From positions 1-36,200 of the forward strand of contig DALYLQ010000024.1 in the NCBI GenBank assembly GCA_031976225.1: DNA of 36,200 nucleotides, given 5' to 3'. A program made the translations under genes and the position numbers. The DNA comes from UBA10646 sp003456175. Lineage in GTDB: Bacteria > Bacteroidota > Bacteroidia > Chitinophagales > Chitinophagaceae. Shown here piece after piece: positions 15,455 through 23,703 of this stretch. The notes beneath the pieces were generated by a model. The model saw nothing but the letters and a program-made list of their open reading frames with translations. It ran no database searches and had not been told where the DNA came from. Every line of letters begins with the position of its first letter. Positions within the stretch are counted from its first letter, which is position 1.

Positions 15455-17398
15455 TTAGTTGTCTTCTAGTAACATTATTTGCTCGAACAGCTGCTCGTAT
15501 TTTTCAGCAGCTTCTTTAACTTGTTGCTGTACTTGCTTGTAATTGCTTTCTAGTGTGGCAAATTGTTGTGGATTACTATAGCTTTTAGGGTCGGCAAGTT
15601 CTAATTCAATAGCTGTTTGCTTGGCTTTTAGTTGTTCCAGCGTTTCTTCGGCTTTTTGAAACTGTCGTTGTACTTTTTGCAACTCTTTCTGTTGCTCTCT
15701 GTCTATATTGTTTTTTGGTTTAGACGTTTCTTTTACTTCTGAAGTTGTTGTTGTAGCAGGTGTCGTATTTACCGTAAGGTGTTGTTGCTTTTGCTGTTTT
15801 TGCATACGCTCTTTCCAAGCCACCCATTCATTGTAATCGCCTTTAAATTCTTTGATTTCGTGATCAACGATTTCCCAGATTTTATTGGCAGTTTTTGAAA
15901 TGAAGTAACGGTCGTGACTTACCAAAATATACGTGCCTTCGTATTTGTTTAATGCTTCGGCCAATAGTTCAACCGAGTGCATATCGAGGTGGTTGGTAGG
16001 TTCATCGAGCAATAAGAAATTAGCTTTGCTACTAATTACTTTGGCAAGTGCTACACGAGCTTTTTCACCACCGCTGAGTACACGTATTTTTTTATCTACA
16101 TCGTCGCCACCGAATAAAAAACCACCCAATAAGTTGCGGTATTCTTGCTCTGTTTTGCCTGCACCACTCATTTTCATTTCATCCAACAAAGTATTATTGA
16201 TATCGAGTGCTTCTAACTGATGCTGTGCGTAAAAGCTAGGTTGTACGTTATGGCCCCAATTACGCTTTCCTTCGTGTGCTTCTGTACCAGCAATGATACG
16301 TAGGCAGGTACTCTTACCCTTACCATTGGCTCCAATCAGTGCAATTTTATCGCCACGATTAATTTCGGCAGTGGTGTTTTTCAGAACAATATTATCTCCA
16401 AAGTGCTTACTCACATGTTCTAATGTAACAAGCACTTTGCCCGGCTGCTGTTCAACCGAAAAGTTGATACGAATATCTGGGCGTTCTAATTGTACATCTT
16501 CAATGCGGTCGAGCTTATCTAATCGTTTCTGTATACTTTGAGCTTGTGCGGCCTTACTGGCTTTGGCTTTAAAGCGTTCTATGAAACGTTCTTGCTGTCG
16601 AATATAATCTTGCTGATTTTCGAAAGCTTTTTGCTGTAACTCTATACGAATCGCTTTTTCTTCTTGATAGAAATCGTAATTGCCACTATAAATGTGTAAC
16701 CGTTGTTGATATAGCTCAACAATTTTATTGACCATACGATTCAAGAAAAACTTATCGTGGCTTACAATTACTACGCTTCCTTGATAGTGCAACAAGTATT
16801 TTTCGAGCCATTCGATAGATGGTAAATCGAGGTGGTTGGTAGGTTCATCGAGTAAGAGCACATCGGGTTGTTGCAAAATCATTTTTGCCAACAATACCCG
16901 CATACGCCAGCCGCCGCTAAAGGTTTTGTAAGGTCTTTGCAATTGGTCGTTTTCAAAACCAAGGCCATGCAATACTTCATCGGTTTTATGTTCAATATTG
17001 TATCCATCGAGTACATCCATTTCGTGGAGGGCATCGGTATAGCGTTCTAACAAATGATCGTTACCGCCGGCTTCAAGTTGTGCACCGAGTGTTTCAATTT
17101 CTTTTTCGAGTGCCTTTACTTTTTCAAAAGCACCCATCGCCACTTCACGAATACTTTCGTTGGTGTCGAAACTTAACAAATCTTGGTGCAAATAACCAAT
17201 GGTAACACCACGGCTACGCTCAACAGTACCTACCGAAGGTTGATATTCGCCTGTTAAAACTTTTAAAAGGGTACTTTTTCCGGTGCCATTATAACCCACT
17301 AAACCTATGCGTTCGCCGGGCTGTATGTGCCATGTGGCCTCATCTACAATGGTTCTGGCACCAAATTCAAACTTAACATTGTTTAATCCAATCAGCAT
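15455..17398 (-). CDS. ABC-F family ATPase (Uup/EttA-like ribosome-associated)
   Basis: 647 residues with two ABC ATPase domains and no membrane helices. Domain 1 has GYNGTGKSTLLK, FSGGWRMR and LLLDEPTNHLD; domain 2 has GANGKGKSTCLR, LSGGEKARVALA and LLLDEPTNHLD. A charged inter-domain linker (KAKASKAAQAQSIQKRLDKL) and a C-terminal coiled coil (about residues 565-645, rich in Q, E and K) match the Uup/YdiF branch. By family knowledge such proteins act on the ribosome or on DNA intermediates and are not transporters. A copy of the dispersed word (15767) lies in the linker before the coiled coil and is read as H-L-T-V-N. Exact role is uncertain. Confidence 0.92.
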   Translation of the reverse strand: MLIGLNNVKFEFGARTIVDEATWHIQPGERIGLVGYNGTGKSTLLKVLTGEYQPSVGTVERSRGVTIGYLHQDLLSFDTNESIREVAMGAFEKVKALEKEIETLGAQLEAGGNDHLLERYTDALHEMDVLDGYNIEHKTDEVLHGLGFENDQLQRPYKTFSGGWRMRVLLAKMILQQPDVLLLDEPTNHLDLPSIEWLEKYLLHYQGSVVIVSHDKFFLNRMVNKIVELYQQRLHIYSGNYDFYQEEKAIRIELQQKAFENQQDYIRQQERFIERFKAKASKAAQAQSIQKRLDKLDRIEDVQLERPDIRINFSVEQQPGKVLVTLEHVSKHFGDNIVLKNTTAEINRGDKIALIGANGKGKSTCLRIIAGTEAHEGKRNWGHNVQPSFYAQHQLEALDINNTLLDEMKMSGAGKTEQEYRNLLGGFLFGGDDVDKKIRVLSGGEKARVALAKVISSKANFLLLDEPTNHLDMHSVELLAEALNKYEGTYILVSHDRYFISKTANKIWEIVDHEIKEFKGDYNEWVAWKERMQKQQKQQHLTVNTTPATTTTSEVKETSKPKNNIDREQQKELQKVQRQFQKAEETLEQLKAKQTAIELELADPKSYSNPQQFATLESNYKQVQQQVKEAAEKYEQLFEQIMLLEDN

Positions 17399-17597
17399 GG
17401 TGCGAAAATAGGTATAGATGGGTGTAGTTCACTTACGTAAATGAAGTTATTGATGAGTAAGTTTAGGCGAATGTTATGTAAAAATGCGACAGCGTAATCT
17501 TTAATACGTACCATTGATAGGGTATAAGGAAAGGTTAATCATTTTAATCTACGATTGTTTACGTAGATTATTCATTTTGCAGGTAAATGCAAATAGA

Positions 17598-20048
17598 ATG
17601 AAAGCAACCCTAACCTTTGTTTTTTGCATAGCGAGCACTCTTATAAGCTATGCACAATCTCGCGGTACTATATTTACGCAAGTAAAAAACACCCAACAAA
17701 AGCCTTTAGAAGGCATTACCGTTCAACTATTACGTCAAAAAGATTCTGCTTTAGTAAAGTTGGCCATTACCGATGCCGAAGGCAAAGCAACTTTAGTAAG
17801 TTTAGCTTTTGGCGATTATTACCTCAGGTATGTTGGTAATGGTTTTGAAACAACTTACAGTGCACCATTTACATTAAGTGAGCAACAAGGCACTTACCAA
17901 GTTCCGCCACAAACTTTACAACCGCAAGCAAAAGATATTGGTGCAGTAACAGTAACCGCAAAGAAGCCATTTATTCAACGACTTTCAGACAGAACAGTTT
18001 TAAATGTTGAGAGTAGCATTTTAAGTGCTGGAAGTTCTGGTTTTGAACTCTTAGAACGAGCCCCTGGTGTTGTGATTGATCAAAACGATGTGATTAGCTT
18101 AAGTGGTAAGCAAGGTGTATTGGTAATGATTGATGGTAAAATATCGCCACTTTCAGGAGCCGATTTAGCGAACTATTTACGTGGCTTGCCAAGCGGTAGT
18201 ATTGAACGTATAGATTTAATTACTAACCCATCTGCTAAATACGATGCGGCTGGTAATGCTGGCATTATAGATATCCGGTTGAAAAAAGATCAACGTTTAG
18301 GTACGAATGGAACATTGAATACCTTTTACGGACAAGGCGTGTATGCCAAAGTAGGGGCAGGTGTTACTCTTAATTATAGAAACAAAAAAGTGAATGTATT
18401 TGGCTCTAATAATACAGCTTATCGCAAAGGATTGAATCAACTTTTGTTAGATAGAAACTTTTACACTAATGCTGGTCAGTTCACGGGTTCTGATTACAAA
18501 GACAACTATGGCCGCTTTCCGATACTTAGCAACAACTTTCGTATAGGTGCCGATTATTTCCCATCGAAACGAACAGTAATTGGTATAGTGTTGAATGGCA
18601 GTGGTGTTGGTATTGAAAGAATGAATGATAACAACGCAGTTGTTTTTGATCAACAAGGTAAGCCTGCATCAACCTTTTATACAATTGCTAGTAACAACGA
18701 TTTTAATAATAACTTAGTTGGTAATGTGAATTTTAAACACAGTTTTGATTCTTTAGGACAAGAGCTCACTGCCGACTTTGACTATGGCAGTTATTGGAGT
18801 GGTTCTAACGCCCAAACTGGAACGAAATATTTTAAAAATGATGGCACCACATTGGCACCCGATTACGTACTTGATGGTGTGCAAAGAGGTAACCTGAAAT
18901 TGCAATCGTTTAAAACCGATTATGTACGTCCGTTTAAAAAACAATCGAAGCTTGAAGCAGGCTTTAAATGGAGTAAGGTGAAAACAGATAACGATGCTAA
19001 ATTTTTCGATGTAAGCAATGGCACACGTATAGTAGATGCATCAAAAACCAATCATTTTTTATATGAAGAAGAGAACTTTGCCACTTACGTAAATTATGCC
19101 AAGCAATGGAAGCAGTGGAACGTACAATTAGGTTTGCGTGCCGAAAGAACTTCATTACATACGTATCAAGCTATTGGTAATGTAGCATTTGATTCTAGTT
19201 ATTTACAATTATTTCCATCGGCATTTGTTAACAGACAAATAGGCAAACAAAAAACAATCGGCTTTTCAATTAGCAGGCGTATAGACAGACCAAGCTATAA
19301 CCAACTTAACCCGTTTTTATTCTTGATTGATGTTACTACTTATGCAACTGGTAACCCCAATTTATTACCGCAGTTCACCTGGAATTACGAAGTAAATTAC
19401 AACACACCGAAGTTGAATGCAACACTAACATATAGCAAAACAAATGAAGTGCTCAATACTGCCATTGTCCGTTTTAAAGATGCCTTCCCCAACTTGCCGA
19501 GTGATGATAATGTTACAGTTCAACTACCCATTAATATTAGTACCACCAATTATGTTGGACTAACATTATCATCGCCATTAAAGGTGAAGCCTTGGTGGAG
19601 TATACTAAACAATGCTAATATATTCTACAGCAAATTTAACGGTCAGCTTGCGGGTACACGTTTGAATGATGGTAGGGCAGCAGTTAACTTAAATTCTACC
19701 AATAACTTCACCTAAAAAAAAGGATGGAGTATGGAAGTAAGCGGCAACTTTAACAGTGGTGGTCGTAGTGGCTTTATGGTTGTAAGAAGCGTGTGGAGTG
19801 CCAATTTTGGTATTCAAAAACAAGTACTTAACAATAAAGGTACTTTACGTTTAAATGTAACAGATATATTCTGGACGAACAGACCAGGAGGTACCATTAC
19901 TTACAACAATTACATTGAAAAATGGAGTAGCAGGCGTGAAACGAGAGTTGCTACCATAAGCTTCAATTATCGTTTCGGAAAAAACAGTGTAGCACAGGCA
20001 CGCCGCAGAACAACAGCTTCAGAAGAAGAACGCAACAGAGCACAGTAA
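17598..20048 (+). pseudogene. TonB-dependent-receptor-like outer-membrane beta-barrel protein, interrupted by in-frame TAA
   Basis: About 816 codons. A signal peptide (MKATLTFVFC...ISYAQ) is followed by a CarboxypepD_reg-like domain (QQKPLEGITVQLLRQKDSA), a plug domain (SGFELLERAPGVVIDQ; VMIDGKISPLSGADLANYL; IERIDLITNPSAKYDAAGNAG) and an OMP_b-brl_3-type barrel (SISRRIDRPSYNQLNPFLF). The frame is closed by TAA at 19713-19715 and continues unchanged in frame as KKGWSMEVSGNF to 20048. Relatives have a residue such as Leu before K/PKGWS, so one base change (for example TTA to TAA) explains the break. The missing part would be the last about 110 residues of the barrel, needed for folding. The start is ATG 17598; an in-frame TTG at 17514 is unlikely. 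Ligand unknown. Confidence 0.85.
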
Positions 20049-20070
20049 CACCAATAGCATGCATATCTCA

Positions 20071-20100
20071 AAGCGAAATAGTACTTGTACTATTTCGCTT
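20071..20100. terminator. Bidirectional terminator between convergent genes
   Basis: Perfect 14-bp arms 20071-20084 and 20087-20100 (AAGCGAAATAGTAC and complement) with T-rich ends. It serves the receptor gene and overlaps the stop of the minus-strand AraC-type gene. Confidence 0.85.
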
Positions 20101-20923
20101 TTCTTTTGCTGAATATATAGCTAGCATCTTCTTGCAAAAAGGTACTTGCATGTTTGTAAAAATGGCTGTAATCGTAATAGCCAAATGCTGATGGTATGAA
20201 TCCATCATTTACCGTAAGGTAGTTTTGTAATGCCTTACGTATACGAATTGTATGATATATTTGTTTGGGTGGTATACCTACAGCAATTAAAAAATAGCGC
20301 TGCAATGTTTTAGTAGTTATTGCCAAGTTGTTGGCAATCGTTTGAATTGGTATTGTTTTATATACGTTACTTTCAAAGCATTGTATAGCTTGTGTAACTG
20401 TAGTTACAATATTATTATCAGCTTGATGAATCAAGTTGTTGAAATAGCTTTCAATAATGTGTACCGCTGTTGAAAAACTAGTAGCTGTTTTAATGGCTTG
20501 AATAACATTAGCAGGCAAAAGATAACTAAGCGAAAACATGGCATGCTTGTACTCAGAAAAATCAATTTTCTTATCCAACAAAATAGGAGATACTTTAAAC
20601 TTGATACCCAATAATTGATTGCCTACACTATGCTTACAAGCAATGGTATGAAAACGAGGCAAAAAGCCATCGGCTTTCATTGGAAAAGGTTGGTTCTGAA
20701 TAAACATGGTATAAGGCGTACCCAGATTAATAAGATACGTATAGCCAATATTAGGGTAAAGCTTATCTGTAAAACCATGCGGATGATCTTGCCACAACAC
20801 ATCGAAACGGGTCGTCCAGATGTAATCAATGTAATTATTGAGACTGCCTGTAACGTAATGGCGTTCATAGTAATGCTCGAAATGTATAGTATCTATAAAT
20901 TCTTTATGTAATATGTTTTTCAT
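20090..20923 (-). CDS. AraC-family transcriptional regulator
   Basis: 277 residues. The N-terminal part (HYYERHYVTGSLNNYIDYIW; FLPRFHTIACKHSVGNQLLGIKF) resembles the DUF6597-type sensor domain of Bacteroidetes AraC proteins. The C-terminal part (IPIQTIANNLAITTKTLQRYF; FGYYDYSHFYKHASTF) is the AraC DNA-binding domain, degenerate but recognisable. ATG at 20923. It is divergent from the secreted cohesin/dockerin block, with 318 nt between, so it is a candidate regulator of that block; this is inference from position only. A copy of the dispersed word at 20207 is read as Y-L-T-V-N-D. Confidence 0.86.
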   Translation of the reverse strand: MKNILHKEFIDTIHFEHYYERHYVTGSLNNYIDYIWTTRFDVLWQDHPHGFTDKLYPNIGYTYLINLGTPYTMFIQNQPFPMKADGFLPRFHTIACKHSVGNQLLGIKFKVSPILLDKKIDFSEYKHAMFSLSYLLPANVIQAIKTATSFSTAVHIIESYFNNLIHQADNNIVTTVTQAIQCFESNVYKTIPIQTIANNLAITTKTLQRYFLIAVGIPPKQIYHTIRIRKALQNYLTVNDGFIPSAFGYYDYSHFYKHASTFLQEDASYIFSKRKAK

Positions 20924-21241
20924 TGATTGAAACTACTAGGTTAAGAGCACTTAAAGCATGCTTTTTGTACTATTGGTGTATGTATAGGATGAAGTACTCG
21001 CTTGCTAATTCAGCATAGTAAACAAGGGTAAAAGATACCGTTATTGAAATTGACCCTTTTAATCTATGCCACTATATCGAATTAAAAATACCCATTTATG
21101 GGTATTTGTTGCCCGTATTGCACTATCTACTTTTGATTAGCGAAAAGTGGGTTCCTGTTGTGCCGTTCTAATATTTACCGTAAGGTACATAACTGCATAT
21201 TACAAACCTACCTAAGCCTCTATTACTGAAAACTATTTATC
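20924..21241. other. Intergenic region, divergent regulator / secreted-protein block
   Basis: 318 nt without a gene. It contains a 12-bp perfect palindrome AAAGCATGCTTT (20953-20964) close to the regulator start, a hairpin with 9-bp arms AAATACCCA/TGGGTATTT (21086-21094, 21099-21107), and an exact copy of the dispersed word at 21173-21186, 55 nt before the first secreted gene. No convincing TAnnTTTG promoter was found on either strand. Confidence 0.6.
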
Positions 21242-22390
21242 ATGACAAAAAAACTGCTGCTGCTGTTGCTGCTCGCTGCAATAGGTGTTACAACTGCGCA
21301 AGCAACCATTCGCCGCGTTGGCTTTATTGCCACGGTAGAACGAATTGATGGTTTCGATTTCACCACCTTTCAGGCAGCACACGATGCCTCTGTGAACGGC
21401 GATACCATACAATTGTATCCTACTACTTCAGGTTCGGTATCGTACAGCGGAACAATCACGAAACGCTTGGTAGTATTGGGCCCTGGTTATTTCTACAACG
21501 TATTCCAAACATCTGGCAGCGAAATTACCAACGCTAACTTACAAAACCTAGCAGGTAATATTCAGGGTGTATCGCTTACTATGAATTTGGGAAGCGCTGG
21601 TACCATTTTAATGGGTTTGAATAACCTTACGGTAAATGTGGTAAACAGGCAAGAAGCACTGAACAATATTACCATTACAAGATGTAGAAATGTTGTTGTA
21701 AACTGGGATAATTCAGGCATTTTGAACAAGTGGACGATTTCACAGTGTTATGGTTTAAGCATTGCACAAACAGGCCCTAGTGCAGGCTTTACAAGTGATA
21801 GAACTGTTGATAGTTTAGATATTTATAACTGTTTGATTAATGGTCCTATCAACCTTAACACATCGCCTTCAGGTACTTATGTAGGGAATAGAATTTATAA
21901 CTGCGTATTAATTTCAGGCACCAATTTGTCGCTTAATAATGCAGCTTTTTTAGTACAGAATTGCATCTTCGAAATTCCAACGAGTAGCTTATCTGGCTTA
22001 ACAAACACACGTTTCATTCGCAACATAACAACAGCTGCTACTGCATCAAATGGTATTAATAATACTGCGCCTAATACAGGTAATATTTTCAGCCAAGTAC
22101 TTAACAACATTTTTGTGAATTACCCAACAATGGGTACTAACAATGGTGTGAACAACAGCAGTTTAGATGGAAGATTCCAATTAAGAACAACAGCAACTAC
22201 TGCTATAAATGGCGGTTTAAGCGTATTAGATAACACCACACCTGTAGATATTGGTATGTACGGCGGAACTACACCTTATATACTTTCAGGTATTCCATCA
22301 ATTCCTATTTTTTACCAACTGGGTGCTGCTAGTGCTGTAACTGTTGGTAGTACCTACACAGTAACTTTTAGCGTAAGAAACAACAACTAG
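21242..22390 (+). CDS. Secreted beta-helix-like protein, paralogue 1
   Basis: 382 residues with a clear signal peptide (MTKKLLLLLLLAAIGVTTAQA). The mature start ATIRRVGFIATVERIDGFDF leads to FQAAHDASVNGDTIQLYP, the pattern seen at the start of parallel beta-helix (pectate-lyase-like/DUF1565) proteins. The middle has Asn-rich turns spaced as in a beta-helix (ITITRCRNVVVNW, YNCLINGPINL, FLVQNCIFE). No catalytic residues were recognised and no T9SS sorting domain is visible; the tail is GSTYTVTFSVRNNN. Its paralogue follows 45 nt downstream. Function unknown; a structural or adhesive surface role is possible. Confidence 0.8.
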   Translation: MTKKLLLLLLLAAIGVTTAQATIRRVGFIATVERIDGFDFTTFQAAHDASVNGDTIQLYPTTSGSVSYSGTITKRLVVLGPGYFYNVFQTSGSEITNANLQNLAGNIQGVSLTMNLGSAGTILMGLNNLTVNVVNRQEALNNITITRCRNVVVNWDNSGILNKWTISQCYGLSIAQTGPSAGFTSDRTVDSLDIYNCLINGPINLNTSPSGTYVGNRIYNCVLISGTNLSLNNAAFLVQNCIFEIPTSSLSGLTNTRFIRNITTAATASNGINNTAPNTGNIFSQVLNNIFVNYPTMGTNNGVNNSSLDGRFQLRTTATTAINGGLSVLDNTTPVDIGMYGGTTPYILSGIPSIPIFYQLGAASAVTVGSTYTVTFSVRNNN

Positions 22391-22435
22391 AAATATACCA
22401 TCAACCATTTTCAAAACTTCTTCAATTATACTACT

Positions 22436-23632
22436 ATGCAAAAGCATACTTTACTAAGTTTAGCGATTATTGGAACCTTATTACTAAGCCTTACGGCAAA
22501 TGCTACCATACGCAGGGTAGGATTTACCGGAGCTGTATCTCCTGTTAACGGGATAGATTATGCTACTTTGCAAGCAGCCCATGATGCAGCTGTTGTAGGA
22601 GATACTATTCAGCTATACCCATCTACCCAAAGTTCTGGTGCTACCTACAGCGGTAACATTACAAAGCGCCTCTACATTGTAGGGCCAGGTTTTTTTGTGA
22701 ATAGTTACAATTTGCCTTATCAAGCTATCATTAACAATGCTTTACAAGCCCTGCCCGGTGCGATTGCGTCAACAAACGTAACCGTAGGTAGAGGTAGTGC
22801 TGGAACTATTTTCGCAGGTATTTCTAGCTTAAACGTAACTACTGCCGATATCTTAGATTCTCTGAACGACATTGCCATCTATCGTTGTAGAGATGTGAAT
22901 GTTAACTTCAACAACTCAGGTGTTTGTAACAATTGGATTATTTCTCAATGTTATATGGCTCAAGTAAACCAAGGTGGGTATGCAGTTGGTTTTAGCGGTA
23001 ATCGTTCTATCTCTAACCTGCGTATCGAGAATAGTGTAGGCGTAGATATTAATTATTCGGCTTCTACTGCACAAACCCCGGTAGGTGTAAATAGTGGCCA
23101 AATTTTAAATTGTGTTTGGAATGTTGGAGCTCAAGGTGTGACCGATTCAAGAAGGTCCTTGTCATTTAATAATTCAGTTTTTATCATACAAAATTGCATA
23201 GATCTAGGTGGTGTTTTCCAAACAGCTAGTTGGTTGTTCGGTGCTAGCAACTGTGTTTTTGTAAATAACATCACGAGCGCCTCTGGAGGTGCTTCACCTG
23301 TAGCTAGCAACCCTGGTAGCAGTGGTAATACATTTAATGCTAATACTAGTAGTAATGTTTATTTCGTGGGTATTCCAAATAATAATTCTGCTGGTCAAAC
23401 CATCTATAGTCCTGATGCAGCATATCAACTTGTTGCTAATAGTCCTGCACGTAATTTCGGTGTAATTCCTGGTACAAATACACCAACCGATTGTGGTATT
23501 TATGGTGGTACCAATCCTTACAAATCATCTGGTATTCCTAACATTCCTGCATTTTATCGCCTCAATGCTGCAAGTACTACTGCAACTGGTAGTACGTATA
23601 CTATCACTTACAGTGTAAGAAGCAACAACTAA
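22436..23632 (+). CDS. Secreted beta-helix-like protein, paralogue 2
   Basis: 398 residues, a tandem paralogue of the preceding gene. Shared segments include ATIRRVGF, LQAAHDAAVVGDTIQLYP, SGNITKR and VGPGFF, and the tail GSTYTITYSVRSNN. The signal peptide ends in SLTANA, where S-L-T-A-N-A is encoded by a copy of the dispersed word (22488-22501); the first paralogue has TTAQA at the same place. Divergence is substantial over the middle, so the duplication is old. Function unknown. Confidence 0.8.
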   Translation: MQKHTLLSLAIIGTLLLSLTANATIRRVGFTGAVSPVNGIDYATLQAAHDAAVVGDTIQLYPSTQSSGATYSGNITKRLYIVGPGFFVNSYNLPYQAIINNALQALPGAIASTNVTVGRGSAGTIFAGISSLNVTTADILDSLNDIAIYRCRDVNVNFNNSGVCNNWIISQCYMAQVNQGGYAVGFSGNRSISNLRIENSVGVDINYSASTAQTPVGVNSGQILNCVWNVGAQGVTDSRRSLSFNNSVFIIQNCIDLGGVFQTASWLFGASNCVFVNNITSASGGASPVASNPGSSGNTFNANTSSNVYFVGIPNNNSAGQTIYSPDAAYQLVANSPARNFGVIPGTNTPTDCGIYGGTNPYKSSGIPNIPAFYRLNAASTTATGSTYTITYSVRSNN

Positions 23633-23703
23633 TCCCATCATTATGGCGATTAGCTAAGCTTTTAGCATTTGTTCGTATTGTATACAGTTTAATACACATT
23701 ATC

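Larger units (their letters stand above)
5072..19094. repeat. Short relative of the dispersed word: CACTTACGTAAAT, four copies
   Basis: ACTTACGTAAAT occurs at 5072-5083, 17431-17442 and 19083-19094, and its complement ATTTACGTAAGT at 7301-7312; all four are preceded by C in that sense. It equals the 14-bp word minus one C and one G, leaving a perfect TTACGTAA palindrome. Three copies are in genes (ABC exporter, amidase signal peptide, receptor) and one is between the divergent ABC-F and receptor genes. Looser TTACGTAA cores lie at 4226 and 8989. Confidence 0.75.

Noticed and set aside
17514..17597. TTG start extending the receptor by 28 residues
   Set aside because: The extension is not signal-like, while ATG 17598 begins a standard signal peptide.
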